Shown piece by piece: positions 25,987 to 34,543 of a stretch of DNA of 39,899 nucleotides. The translations under genes and the position numbers were made by a program. This stretch comes from Ferruginibacter sp. (GTDB lineage: Bacteria; Bacteroidota; Bacteroidia; Chitinophagales; Chitinophagaceae), in NCBI GenBank assembly GCA_014379625.1, contig JACMLJ010000057.1, forward strand, positions 1-39,899. Direction: 5' to 3'. A model generated the notes under the pieces. The model was not told the origin of the DNA. It did no database searches and saw only the letters and a list, made by a program, of their open reading frames with translations. Position 1 is the stretch's first letter; every line of letters starts with the position of its first letter.

Positions 25987-27951
25987 CTATCTCAATAATA
26001 TGCTGGTGCCTTTTTGCATATAATCAACACCATCCACACCAGCACATCCTAAGATCCACACAACAGTTTGTGTTTGTTGGGCAAGGCCTTTAAAGTTACC
26101 ATCCCACCCGGGCTGTTCATTTTTCATTTCAAACAATAACTGTCCCCATCGGTTAAATACCCTGAAATACCGAACTGATTTAATCCCCTTTAGTATCGGT
26201 CTTAAATAATCATTTTTGCCATCGTTATTTGGGGTAAATGCAGTGGGTACATAGATTTCCACCCGCGTAATCGTTTTTACCAGTTGGGTATCCACGGTTA
26301 AACATCCTGCAGCTGTTGTAATATTTATAGTATATAATTTTTCCAGTGCACCTGTAAAAGTGGGTGTAAAACTTGCGGGATTATTTAAACTGGCGCCCGG
26401 GTTCCATAATACAGTATCACCAATCGGCCTTGCCTTTAAATCAATCGGCAAATTAATAACAGCGTATTCAACAGGGTAGGTAATTCCGGGTTTTGCTTTA
26501 TCTATAAAGATGGTTTGTTTTTCGGTGGTTGCGCTACAACCCAAAGCATTTACAAGAAGGGCATAATAAGCGCCTCCGGTGGTTATCCTGTTTGTTGTTT
26601 GACGCGCCCCGTTAATTGCAATATCATTTTTAAACCATTGGATACTGCTGGTGGGCTGAACTTTTAACAGGGCACTATCTCCATTATCAATACAAAAAAT
26701 TGCCTTACCGATTAATTGCAATGAATTATCAATTATAGAAGAACGCACCAATACAGTATCTGAGGAACGGCATCCACCGCCGCTGTTATTGCTTGTAACA
26801 ATGTAGCGGGTGGTGGTATCCGGGGAAGCAAATGGATTTGCGATATCAGTTTTACTTAGGCCGGCGGCAGGTGTCCAATTATATAGTATGCCCGCCTTGG
26901 GGTTAACACCTATGGGTACTGGTACCTTATTGCAGGAAAGTGTATCCCTCCCCGCATTTGCACTGATTACCAGTGAATCTTTTAACTGTGTGAATAAAGT
27001 ATTCGGGCAACCGTAACCGTTATAGGGTTCCAATGTTACCGCAATGGTTGTGCCTGAAGCCGGCGGCGGGGATAAAGTAAGTATTTGTGTTGTGCCAAGA
27101 ATATTCGTTAACGAGCTGTCGTACCAGGTGTAGCCCTGGTAACCATATGGCGCAGTAACATTTATTATAGTATCATCAGGGCAATAGTTTGCGCCAACAA
27201 AATTACTGCTGCATTCGGAGTTTACATCAATATACGCATAGCCAAAATGTCGCCTAAACGTACAGTCGGCTGTTTTAAACATGAGCCGGATAGTTTTACC
27301 TGCATTGCCCGATAAATCAACCGAAACTGCCGACCAGTCTTTATACAATACACTGATGGAATCGCTTTGACTGGAAACTAAAAACCCGGGCAGGGATGAT
27401 CCTAAGGCAATAAAAGTAAATGAAGCGCAACTTATCAGGGAATTGTCGGTAACATTTGTAATTTCAATTTCCATTCGCGGTTGTTCATTTTCCCGATGAT
27501 TGGGTGACTGGAATACAACCGCATAATTATAAATAAGCGAATAAGAATTTGCATTTGCGGGAATAGTAAATTCATAAGAAATGCCTTCGGCTTCTCCCCC
27601 GGCGGTAGTGCTTCCCAACCTGATGGAATGACCGCTGCCATTGGGGCAACTTACCGGGAAACCTCCATAGGGATCCACTTCAGCAGTATTTGAACTGTAC
27701 ATGGTATGTTTATTGTAAACCGGTGCTCCCGAAGGGGAAAGTGAAATTACATTTTGAGCGCCAACTGCGGAGGTATAACCAGTGTAACAGGTCCATCCGC
27801 TAAAGGTTCCGCTTTCAAAATCAATATTAGGGGGACAGATTTGTGCAGCAACCGTAAAACAACAGGTAATACTGATTAAACCGGCAAATAAAGGCAATAA
27901 AAAATCATAAAACCGTTTCTTATTATTATGGCTGGTTTTAAAATTTTGCAC
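25987..27951 (-). CDS. Type IX secreted protein with gliding-motility (CHU_C) C-terminal domain
   Basis: A 654-residue protein. The start is a GTG at 27951: the next upstream in-frame codon of note is a stop at 27961-27963, and no ATG precedes the signal peptide (FLLPLFAGLISITCCFTVAAQ). The mature N-terminus (CPPNIDFESGTFSGWTCYTG) begins a Cys-rich jelly-roll-like domain. PKD/Ig-like repeats follow, including ANAGRDTLSCNKVPVPIG and NWTPAAGLSKTDIANPFASP. The last 91 residues (from about 564) are a complete CHU_C domain: VPTAFTPNNDGKNDYLRP, FRVFNRWGQLLFE, GWDGNFKG. Such domains send proteins through the type IX system and usually keep them on the surface or in a secreted form. An adhesin or matrix role is likely, but the ligand cannot be told. 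Confidence 0.88.
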   Translation of the reverse strand: MQNFKTSHNNKKRFYDFLLPLFAGLISITCCFTVAAQICPPNIDFESGTFSGWTCYTGYTSAVGAQNVISLSPSGAPVYNKHTMYSSNTAEVDPYGGFPVSCPNGSGHSIRLGSTTAGGEAEGISYEFTIPANANSYSLIYNYAVVFQSPNHRENEQPRMEIEITNVTDNSLISCASFTFIALGSSLPGFLVSSQSDSISVLYKDWSAVSVDLSGNAGKTIRLMFKTADCTFRRHFGYAYIDVNSECSSNFVGANYCPDDTIINVTAPYGYQGYTWYDSSLTNILGTTQILTLSPPPASGTTIAVTLEPYNGYGCPNTLFTQLKDSLVISANAGRDTLSCNKVPVPIGVNPKAGILYNWTPAAGLSKTDIANPFASPDTTTRYIVTSNNSGGGCRSSDTVLVRSSIIDNSLQLIGKAIFCIDNGDSALLKVQPTSSIQWFKNDIAINGARQTTNRITTGGAYYALLVNALGCSATTEKQTIFIDKAKPGITYPVEYAVINLPIDLKARPIGDTVLWNPGASLNNPASFTPTFTGALEKLYTINITTAAGCLTVDTQLVKTITRVEIYVPTAFTPNNDGKNDYLRPILKGIKSVRYFRVFNRWGQLLFEMKNEQPGWDGNFKGLAQQTQTVVWILGCAGVDGVDYMQKGTSILLR

Positions 27952-28038
27952 TTTAGCATTTTATATACTTAAAGGTAAGGTTTAATTCAGTAATTAGTGG
28001 GGAGATTATTTACCAGCCACAGTGCAAACCGGTAAGCA

Positions 28039-30963
28039 TCAAATCAGCGCATCATATAACACTTCAATGGTGTGCAGGGCTTTTCTTCCGGTACCATCTT
28101 TTACCTGGTGGCGGCAACTGGTTCCGGGTGCCGCGATAATAACCTCTCCGCCCTGGCTTCTTACTGTCGGGAATAAAACAAGTTCACCGATCTTCATGGA
28201 AAGATCATAATGTTCTTTCTCATAACCGAATGACCCGGCCATTCCACAGCATCCGGAAGGAATTGTTTCAACAGTATAATTGGCCGGGAAAGACATCATT
28301 TTCACGGAAGGGGCAACCGATGACAAGGCTTTTTGCTGGCAATGCCCGTGCAGTTTGATCAGCCTTTTTTCTGTTGTAAATAAAGATTGATCAATAATGC
28401 CCTTATCCATTTCGGATGCGATAAATTCATCTATCAAAAAAACATTTTTTGCCAGTTCTTTTGCCGCCGATAAATTTTCATCATCAGCCAGGTCTATGTA
28501 CTCATCGCGGAAAGTAAGTATGGCAGAAGGTTCTATCCCAAGCAGGGGTGAACCGGAATTTACCAGTTTGCTTAGCGACGATATGTTTTTATTGGCGATC
28601 TTTTTAGCAGCCCTTATCAATCCTTTGGATAACCAGGCCCTCCCACTCTCTTCATGCTCGGGGATAACTACTTCGTAACCCAGTTTTTCTAATAACAGGA
28701 TGGCTTTGATGCCGATTTCAGTATCGTTGAAATTGGTAAATTCATCACAGAATAAATAGATTTTTTTGCCGCCGGCCGCCGGCCTGTTTTCCGTTTCTTT
28801 TTTTCTTTGCTTATACCATTTATGTAAAGTGATTTTGTATAAAGTGGGCATCGATCTTTTTACTCCAAAACCAACGATGCGTTTAATCGCATTGCTGGTA
28901 AACGGATTGGTCATCATAAAATTATAGATGCCCGGCACCAGGGCGCCCAATTTTGTGGAGGCGTTAAAATTAGCGATCAGTTTTGACCGGAACGGCACCC
29001 CATTGGCATCATAATATTGTTGCAGGAATTCCGCTTTCAGCTTTGCCACATCTACATTAGAAGGGCATTCAGATTTACAACCTTTGCAACTCAAACAAAG
29101 ATCCATTACCTCATAAATTTCTTTATGGTCAAAACGGTTCAGTTGATCCGAATTGGTAAGGAACTCCCGCAATATATTCGCCCTTGCCCTGGTAGTATCT
29201 TTTTCGTTCTTAGTTGCCATAAAAGAAGGGCACATGGTTCCGCCGGATAAATGCGTTTTACGGCAATCTCCCGATCCATTGCATTGTTCAGCATGCTGCA
29301 ATACATCCTGGTTATGGTAGCGGAAAACAGTTTCAAATACAGGTGCCTTTTGCCCCGGAGTGTACCGCAGCATTGTGTTCATCGGGGGCGTATCAACAAT
29401 CTTATTGGGATTGAATATATTTTCCGGGTCCCAGGTACGTTTAATGGTTTTGAGTAGTTCATAATTTTTTTCCCCTACCATTTGTCTAATAAATTCTCCG
29501 CGCAACCTGCCATCACCATGCTCGCCACTTAAAGAGCCATCGTATTTTTTTACCAGTGTGGCGATCTCTCCGGCGATGGTTCTGAATAATTGATTGCCGG
29601 CTGCTGTTTTAAGGTTGATGATGGGGCGCAGATGTATTTCACCTGATCCTGCATGTGCATAATGAACGGCATGCAAATCATATTTGGTAAGTATCTCATT
29701 AAAATCGGTTATATATGCCGGAAGATCGGCAACATCAACTGCTGTATCTTCGATTACAGGAACCGCTTTTTCATCACCCGGTAAATTGCCCAGCAAACCC
29801 AGACCTGCTTTCCGAAGCGTCCATATTTTTTTACTATCGTCTCCAAATAAAAGCGGAAAATGGTAACCCAGTCCTGCGGCGAGCAATTCTGCTTCCACCC
29901 GCGAGGTTATAGAAATGATTTCATCGCGGGTGGCCCTTGCAAATTCAATTACCAGAATAGCGCCCGGATCTCCCAGTACAAAAAAGCGGTTCCTGCTTTG
30001 CTCAATATTATCTTTTGTACATTCCAGTATATAATGATCAATGAGCTCACATGCGCTGGGCTTGTATTTCATTGCGATGCAATTGGCCAGCAATGCTTCA
30101 TTGATGCTATTAAAATGAACGCAGAGCAAACCCATTTCCGTTGGGGGCAAAATATCAACATGCAATTTTATTTCCGTTAAAAAAGCGAGGGTACCTTCCG
30201 ATCCGGCTATCAGTTTACAGAAGTTAAAATCTTCTTCCCCGGCAGTAAATGGCGAGGAGTTTAATAAAATATCCACTGCGTAACCGGTATTCCTTCTTTC
30301 AATGGTTTTCTTTGGGAATTCTTTTCTTATTTCCACCTGGTTATCATAGTTGCTTAACTGGTTCCTGATGGATTTATAAATTTTTGCTTCCAAGTGGTCG
30401 CCTTCACATTTCAAATGAAATTCTTCGGGTTCAAGTTTTTTGAATAGGGTTTCAGTTCCATCACTCAGCAATGCATTTACTTCCAGCAGATGTTCCCTTA
30501 CGCTGCCGTACACTACAGAATTGGACCCGCAGGAATTATTTCCTACCATACCGCCGATCATGGCACGGTTAGCGGTAGAGGTTTCCGGACCAAAAAATAA
30601 GCCATGTGGTTGCAAGAACATATTCAGTTCATCGCGTATAACGCCGGGCTGTACACGAACCCACTGTTCTTCTTTATTCAGTTCAATAATTTTCGTAAAA
30701 TTTTTTGACACATCCACAACAATTCCTTTTCCCACTACCTGTCCTGCCAGGGAGGTACCTGCGGTGCGGGGTATCAGGGACGTTTTTTCAGCGTGGGCGA
30801 AATGGATTAATTTTTTTAGGTCATTGATCGATTGGGGAATAGCAACCGCCATGGGCAATTCGCGGTAGGCGGATGCATCGGTCGCATATAGGATGCGCAT
30901 GGTGTTGTCAAAATATAATTCGCCTTCTAAATTGTCGGAAAGTTCTTTCAGCCGTTGGTTCAT
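28039..30963 (-). CDS. FAD-linked D-2-hydroxyacid dehydrogenase with Fe-S and CCG domains (YdiJ/GlcD-like)
   Basis: A 974-residue cytoplasmic or membrane-associated oxidoreductase. An N-terminal PCMH-type FAD domain spans about 33-270 (IPRTAGTSLAGQVVGKGIVVD, GGMVGNNSCGSNSVVYGS, IAGSEGTLAFLTEIKL). A FAD-oxidase C-terminal domain extends to about 525 (VHYAHAGSGEIHLRP, SLSGEHGDGRLRGEFI, WDPENIFNPNKIVD). The ferredoxin-like part has Cys561, Cys567 and Cys578, then CLSCKGCKSECP (Cys623, 626, 629, 633). The C-terminus holds a CCG-type domain (GHCQQKAL, SGCCGMAGSFGYEKEHY). The length and order match E. coli YdiJ-type enzymes, which oxidise D-2-hydroxyacids such as D-2-hydroxyglutarate or D-lactate. 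The particular substrate is not decidable. It is divergent from the tRNA gene and unrelated to the sugar loci. Confidence 0.9.
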   Translation of the reverse strand: MNQRLKELSDNLEGELYFDNTMRILYATDASAYRELPMAVAIPQSINDLKKLIHFAHAEKTSLIPRTAGTSLAGQVVGKGIVVDVSKNFTKIIELNKEEQWVRVQPGVIRDELNMFLQPHGLFFGPETSTANRAMIGGMVGNNSCGSNSVVYGSVREHLLEVNALLSDGTETLFKKLEPEEFHLKCEGDHLEAKIYKSIRNQLSNYDNQVEIRKEFPKKTIERRNTGYAVDILLNSSPFTAGEEDFNFCKLIAGSEGTLAFLTEIKLHVDILPPTEMGLLCVHFNSINEALLANCIAMKYKPSACELIDHYILECTKDNIEQSRNRFFVLGDPGAILVIEFARATRDEIISITSRVEAELLAAGLGYHFPLLFGDDSKKIWTLRKAGLGLLGNLPGDEKAVPVIEDTAVDVADLPAYITDFNEILTKYDLHAVHYAHAGSGEIHLRPIINLKTAAGNQLFRTIAGEIATLVKKYDGSLSGEHGDGRLRGEFIRQMVGEKNYELLKTIKRTWDPENIFNPNKIVDTPPMNTMLRYTPGQKAPVFETVFRYHNQDVLQHAEQCNGSGDCRKTHLSGGTMCPSFMATKNEKDTTRARANILREFLTNSDQLNRFDHKEIYEVMDLCLSCKGCKSECPSNVDVAKLKAEFLQQYYDANGVPFRSKLIANFNASTKLGALVPGIYNFMMTNPFTSNAIKRIVGFGVKRSMPTLYKITLHKWYKQRKKETENRPAAGGKKIYLFCDEFTNFNDTEIGIKAILLLEKLGYEVVIPEHEESGRAWLSKGLIRAAKKIANKNISSLSKLVNSGSPLLGIEPSAILTFRDEYIDLADDENLSAAKELAKNVFLIDEFIASEMDKGIIDQSLFTTEKRLIKLHGHCQQKALSSVAPSVKMMSFPANYTVETIPSGCCGMAGSFGYEKEHYDLSMKIGELVLFPTVRSQGGEVIIAAPGTSCRHQVKDGTGRKALHTIEVLYDALI

Positions 30964-31222
30964 TGATCAGGTCTGTGTCTTTACTAATAAAATGTAAAAA
31001 TAAACCATTTTGAGTTGTTATAGCTGACGTTAAATATCACGCAAAAAATCAGCGTTATTTGCTATCAAGGCATACTCATTTATTCTGCCACATGATTTAC
31101 TATCCGACATTTGCCTGGTCGCTTATTTTGTATTTTTTACCTTATTTATTTAGTAGTCATTTTTTTTTGGTTCAAGTTTTTATTAATCTTCTCTAAAAAT
31201 ACTTTTTATAAAAATCTATCTG

Positions 31223-31230
31223 TATTTTTG
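31223..31230 (+). promoter_or_regulatory. -7 element for the tRNA-Lys gene
   Basis: TATTTTTG matches TAnnTTTG and ends 14 bp before the mature tRNA 5' end. I see no TTG at the -33 distance. Confidence 0.45.
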
Positions 31231-31244
31231 CCGTCCGAAAAGCT

Positions 31245-31318
31245 GACTCCTTAGCTCAGTTGGTTAGAGCTACTGACTCTTAATCAGTAGGTCCAGGGTT
31301 CGAGCCCCTGAGGGGTCA
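31245..31318 (+). tRNA. tRNA-Lys (anticodon CTT)
   Basis: A full 74-nt cloverleaf. The acceptor stem GACTCCT (31245-31251) pairs with AGGGGTC (31311-31317) with one T-G pair; the discriminator is A31318. The D-arm contains AGCTCAGTTGGTTAGAGC. The anticodon stem TACTGA/TCAGTA encloses the loop CTCTTAA, giving anticodon CTT. The T-arm is CCAGGGTTCGAGCCCCTG. CCA is not encoded. A terminator follows, so it is a single-gene unit. Confidence 0.96.
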
Positions 31319-31330
31319 CACAAGTTGGTA

Positions 31331-31360
31331 AAGGGTTTCATTGAATTGAAGCCTTTTTTT
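31331..31360 (+). terminator. Intrinsic terminator after tRNA-Lys
   Basis: GGTTTCA (31334-31340) pairs with TGAAGCC (31347-31353) with one T-G pair around a 6-nt loop, extended by A-T pairs, and is followed by a run of seven Ts (31354-31360). Confidence 0.75.
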
Positions 31361-31842
31361 ATTTGAGGCATTTGCATACATTTTATATACAAGGGTTCCT
31401 TAGCACTCATTTTAAATAAATTGTGCCGGGTGTCAATCTATTCAGGAAAAAAATGGTGGAGATGCTGTTGCCATTCCGGCAAGAGGGGAAACAATGCCTG
31501 CTCTTAATACAGCCACTGAGAACCAGCTTAAACCTTTGGTAAAACCCCAGGCAGCGCTGGGTGAGCAATTACTTTCGCGGAATTCAACCTTGGTAAGCAT
31601 ATTCTGCTGCAACTGCCCGTTTTAATTCAATCCCTGTCGTGCATTACCGCGCAGTACTACCAGTAAAGGCATCATCAATTTTAAAAAAGAAATTAATGAA
31701 AGTCAAAAAAATTTTATGTTTACAGATTGTCCCCCGGGGCAGCACTGAACATACCATTGACCATTCAATAAATTTATTGGTCTCATTTGTTAGGTAAAAC
31801 TATGCGCTTTAGTGCAAGGGCTTTAGTTTATCTTAAAAATCC
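31361..31842. other. Intergenic region downstream of tRNA-Lys
   Basis: About 480 bp with no intact gene. It includes a possible coding remnant (31416-31625). I saw no second copy of the tRNA 3' end in the adjacent sequence that would mark an integrated element. The rest is AT-rich without other structure that I recognise. Confidence 0.5.
31416..31625 (+). pseudogene. Possible decayed coding fragment, family unknown
   Basis: A 69-codon open frame with no good start codon (no ATG until codon 27) but protein-like composition: it begins INCAGCQSIQEKNGGDAV and continues IPARGETMPALNTATENQLK. It ends at a TAA (31623-31625). I do not recognise the family. It may be the tail of a lost gene or chance. 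Confidence 0.2.
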
Positions 31843-31871
31843 ACCTGCCCATGTATTAAGTTTAGGCAGGT
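31843..31871 (-). terminator. Terminator candidate for the GH43 operon
   Basis: ACCTGCC (31843-31849) and GGCAGGT (31865-31871) form a perfect 7-bp stem just beyond the GH43 stop codon. In the minus direction the stem is followed by GGATTTTTAA. Confidence 0.5.
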
Positions 31872-31882
31872 AAAAAATTAAA

Positions 31883-32947
31883 CTACCGCGGCAGTTTATC
31901 TTTTTTGGCAGAAGGAATTTTAATGGCAACGTTTGCCTTTACCGGGATACCAAAATAAGGAGTTCCATCTGCATTCCACACAAACCGTTGTGCGCGGGGG
32001 GATCGAAATTTCCCACACCCCTCACCTGCACTACTATTAGCATGGTATAGTATCCAGTCTTCTTTTCCATCGGGTGATTTAAAAAATGAATTGTGGCCAG
32101 GAGCAAACACTTTGTTCTTATCACTTTTTTTAAATACCGGCTGAGGATATTTTTTCCACGATGAAGTATCCATCAAATCACTTTCAGCATTTGTGGTAAG
32201 CATACCCAACGCATAAAATTCCGTCCAGCAGCCGCTGGCAGAATAAATCAAAAACAGCTTGTCTTTATTGGCCAAAATCTGTGGCCCTTCATTCACATTT
32301 ACATGCGGCACATCGTTAGGGTTATCCAGATCGCCATGTGTTTCCCAACTCAGTTGGGGTGCGGAAATTTTAACCCGTTCGCCCGTTGTAGTCCAGGGGT
32401 TGCTCATAGCGCATATATAAATATTTTGCTGCAGGTTGGTATCCCCTTCCCAGCCCGACCAGGTTAAATACAGTTTATTTTTATGCTCATACACAGAACC
32501 ATCAATACTCCATTTATCGTTGGGTGTTGTTAGTTTCCCTTTTATTCTCCATTCGCCATCCATCGGGTCAGCAGCATCATTTTCTAATACCCATAAGCGG
32601 TGATCGGCATTATTACCACTGTCTGCCGCAAAATAAATATACCATTTGCCCTGCAGCCAGTGTATTTCCGGCGCCCATATCTCTTTTGAATAAGGACCGG
32701 TGGCGGGAGGTGTAAAAACTATTTTCTTTTGTGCCGTACGTAATTGGGCAATACTTTTTGTTTTCCATACGGTGATGTTTTTACCAGTGGTATGCGTATA
32801 GAAATAAAATCCATTCTTATAAATACACCAGGGGTCTGCACCGGCCGGTAATAAAGGATTGGTAAATGTTGCTGATTGCTGTGCGGATGCATTTGTAAAA
32901 TGCGCACAGCAAAAAAATATTTGGCAATAAAGGAAGTATTTTATCAT
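31883..32947 (-). CDS. GH43 glycosidase, exported (arabinofuranosidase/xylosidase type)
   Basis: A 354-residue enzyme with a signal peptide (MIKYFLYCQIFFCCAHFTNASA), predicted cut before QQSATF. There is no LxGC-type lipobox before the mature part, though the signal has two Cys. The single GH43 five-bladed propeller is complete: base Asp38 in GADPWCIY, pKa-modulating Asp149 in WSIDGSVYE and acid Glu220 in VNEGPQIL, with IWAPEIHWLQGKWYIYFAAD between them. No extra binding domain is present. It is the last gene of the second locus and a close paralogue of the next gene upstream. GH43 enzymes remove alpha-L-arabinofuranose or beta-xylose from plant polysaccharides; which of these cannot be told from motifs alone. 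Confidence 0.92.
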   Translation of the reverse strand: MIKYFLYCQIFFCCAHFTNASAQQSATFTNPLLPAGADPWCIYKNGFYFYTHTTGKNITVWKTKSIAQLRTAQKKIVFTPPATGPYSKEIWAPEIHWLQGKWYIYFAADSGNNADHRLWVLENDAADPMDGEWRIKGKLTTPNDKWSIDGSVYEHKNKLYLTWSGWEGDTNLQQNIYICAMSNPWTTTGERVKISAPQLSWETHGDLDNPNDVPHVNVNEGPQILANKDKLFLIYSASGCWTEFYALGMLTTNAESDLMDTSSWKKYPQPVFKKSDKNKVFAPGHNSFFKSPDGKEDWILYHANSSAGEGCGKFRSPRAQRFVWNADGTPYFGIPVKANVAIKIPSAKKDKLPR

Positions 32948-33095
32948 GACAAAAAAATTTCGGCCACCCTTTAAATATTATAAATGGCTTTTAACGGTCA
33001 CAACATATACCTGGCTTCCGGTAAATCTGTGGCGCAGGTTTTTAAATTGCATCAACTGTTAATTTGCGATATTCCGGATCAGTAGGTACTTTATC

Positions 33096-34163
33096 TTATT
33101 CACCGGAGGGCAAATTGGTACCAACGCCGGTTGGTACCGGCGTTCCAAAATTAGGTGTGCCATCCGTATTCCAGGTAAATTTTTGGGTGCGTATATTTCT
33201 GTTTGCGCCACATCCCTGCCCGGTGCTGGTATTGGCATGGTAAATAAGCCAGTCTTCTGTACCATCCGGTGATTTAAAAAATGCATTATGGCCCGGACCG
33301 TAGGCATTGCCACCTGGGTTTTTAGTAAAAACAGGTTGTTGTTTTTTTACCCAATCTGCGGGTACCATGGGGTTACCGCCATCATTTAAGGTGAGTTGTC
33401 CCAGGGCATAATCATCCGTCCAGCAGCCACTGGCAGAAAAAAGAAGAAAAACTTTACCACTGTTGTTTTTTAAAATTTGCGGTGCCTCATTAACAGGGCC
33501 ACCATTTGTTTCCCAAGGCATGGAAGGATTTGAAATCATCACAGCGGGTGCCTCCAATGTCCAGGGATTAACCATTTTAGCGATGTAAATATTTTGATTT
33601 TGAACGACGGGACCGGGCCGGCCACTCCATATAAAATACCTGCTGCTATTATATTCCAGCACTGTACCATCAATTGCCCAAAAATCGGTATTATTAGTAA
33701 AAATGCGGCCCTTGCTTACCCATGTGCCGGTAAGTGGGTCAGCATTGCTGTTCTCCAAAACCCAGGTACGCTGGGTATCATCCGGGCCTGCACCTGCGGT
33801 ATAATACACATACCACTTGCCATCTAAAAAGTGAATTTCCGGTGCCCATACATTTTCAGCATTGGCAGCACCAGCAGGAGCTTTATAAATTTCTGTGCTG
33901 GTTATTGAGCCCAGTTTAGAAACAGCCGTTGTTCGCCATAGCGCCACCCTGTTACCCACGGTTTGCGAATAATAGTAAAACCCATCTTTCTTATATACCC
34001 AGGGGTCTGCACCATTTAATAAGGGGTTAATAAATGTTTTGGTTGCCGGCGGCGGGGGCGGTGGTTGTGAAGTACTGCCATTATTCTTTCCGCAAAATGG
34101 GAAAAGAAAACTTATACTTATAATACAAGTTAAAACCGAAAGTTTCTTATTTGTTGATACCAT
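33096..34163 (-). CDS. GH43 glycosidase, lipoprotein
   Basis: A 355-residue lipoprotein. The signal sequence ends FLFPFC (Cys24), followed by a short Gly/Asn/Ser and poly-Pro linker (residues 26-40) and one GH43 propeller. Catalytic positions are Asp53 in GADPWVYK, Asp165 in WAIDGTVLE and Glu226 in VNEAPQIL; VWAPEIHFLDGKWYVYYTAG is the same landmark as in its paralogue. Both proteins share SASGCWT and a C-terminal GPGHNAFFKSPDGTEDWLIYHAN-type segment. The residues after Cys24 (GKNNGS) lack acidic residues, so a periplasm-facing anchor is as likely as surface export. It lies 148 bp upstream of the second GH43 gene in the same direction. Duplication followed by a change of location is the simplest reading. 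Confidence 0.92.
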   Translation of the reverse strand: MVSTNKKLSVLTCIISISFLFPFCGKNNGSTSQPPPPPPATKTFINPLLNGADPWVYKKDGFYYYSQTVGNRVALWRTTAVSKLGSITSTEIYKAPAGAANAENVWAPEIHFLDGKWYVYYTAGAGPDDTQRTWVLENSNADPLTGTWVSKGRIFTNNTDFWAIDGTVLEYNSSRYFIWSGRPGPVVQNQNIYIAKMVNPWTLEAPAVMISNPSMPWETNGGPVNEAPQILKNNSGKVFLLFSASGCWTDDYALGQLTLNDGGNPMVPADWVKKQQPVFTKNPGGNAYGPGHNAFFKSPDGTEDWLIYHANTSTGQGCGANRNIRTQKFTWNTDGTPNFGTPVPTGVGTNLPSGE

Positions 34164-34310
34164 AGCTGAAAGTTTATGTGGTGAAGGCTGCTTACCTGCC
34201 GGGCGGATTTAAAGCATTGCATATTATGTACCTTCACCCGCATTCAAATATTATTTTATAGGATTAGTATTTAATTCTCATATGCGAGGTATAATTGGTA
34301 AATCTCTATT

Positions 34311-34538
34311 TACTTTTTTTTCTTGATAAAAAAAAGTAACAAAAAAAATCAAGGCTCCGAATAAAAAGGCTGAAAATTTAAACATAATCCTAAAATCAAC
34401 GAACTCGCCGCTAGACTCTAATACTTTATGACTCATGGTGGCTCAAACAACGTTGATTTCTTAACGGATCATGTTAAAATTTTCTAGCACTTTTTATTCG
34501 ATGCCGCTCCACTCTTTGTTTGCGCAGCAAATACCTAA
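34311..34538. repeat. Large structured intergenic repeat element
   Basis: A T-rich/A-rich hairpin (ACTTTTTTTT 34312-34321, AAAAAAAAGT 34328-34337) has the loop CTTGAT, which itself can pair with ATCAAG (34348-34353). Beyond it a long imperfect inverted repeat runs from CGAATAAAAAG (about 34359) and AAATCAACG (34393-34401) to CGTTGATTT (34451-34459) and CTTTTTATTCG (about 34491-34501). It ends in a segment containing TTTGTTTGCGCAGCAAATACC. From memory, similar intergenic elements recur in Sphingobacteria and Chitinophagaceae genomes. It lies between the GH5-like gene and the GH43 lipoprotein gene and fills most of that 380-bp gap. Confidence 0.6.
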
Positions 34539-34543
34539 TTCTA

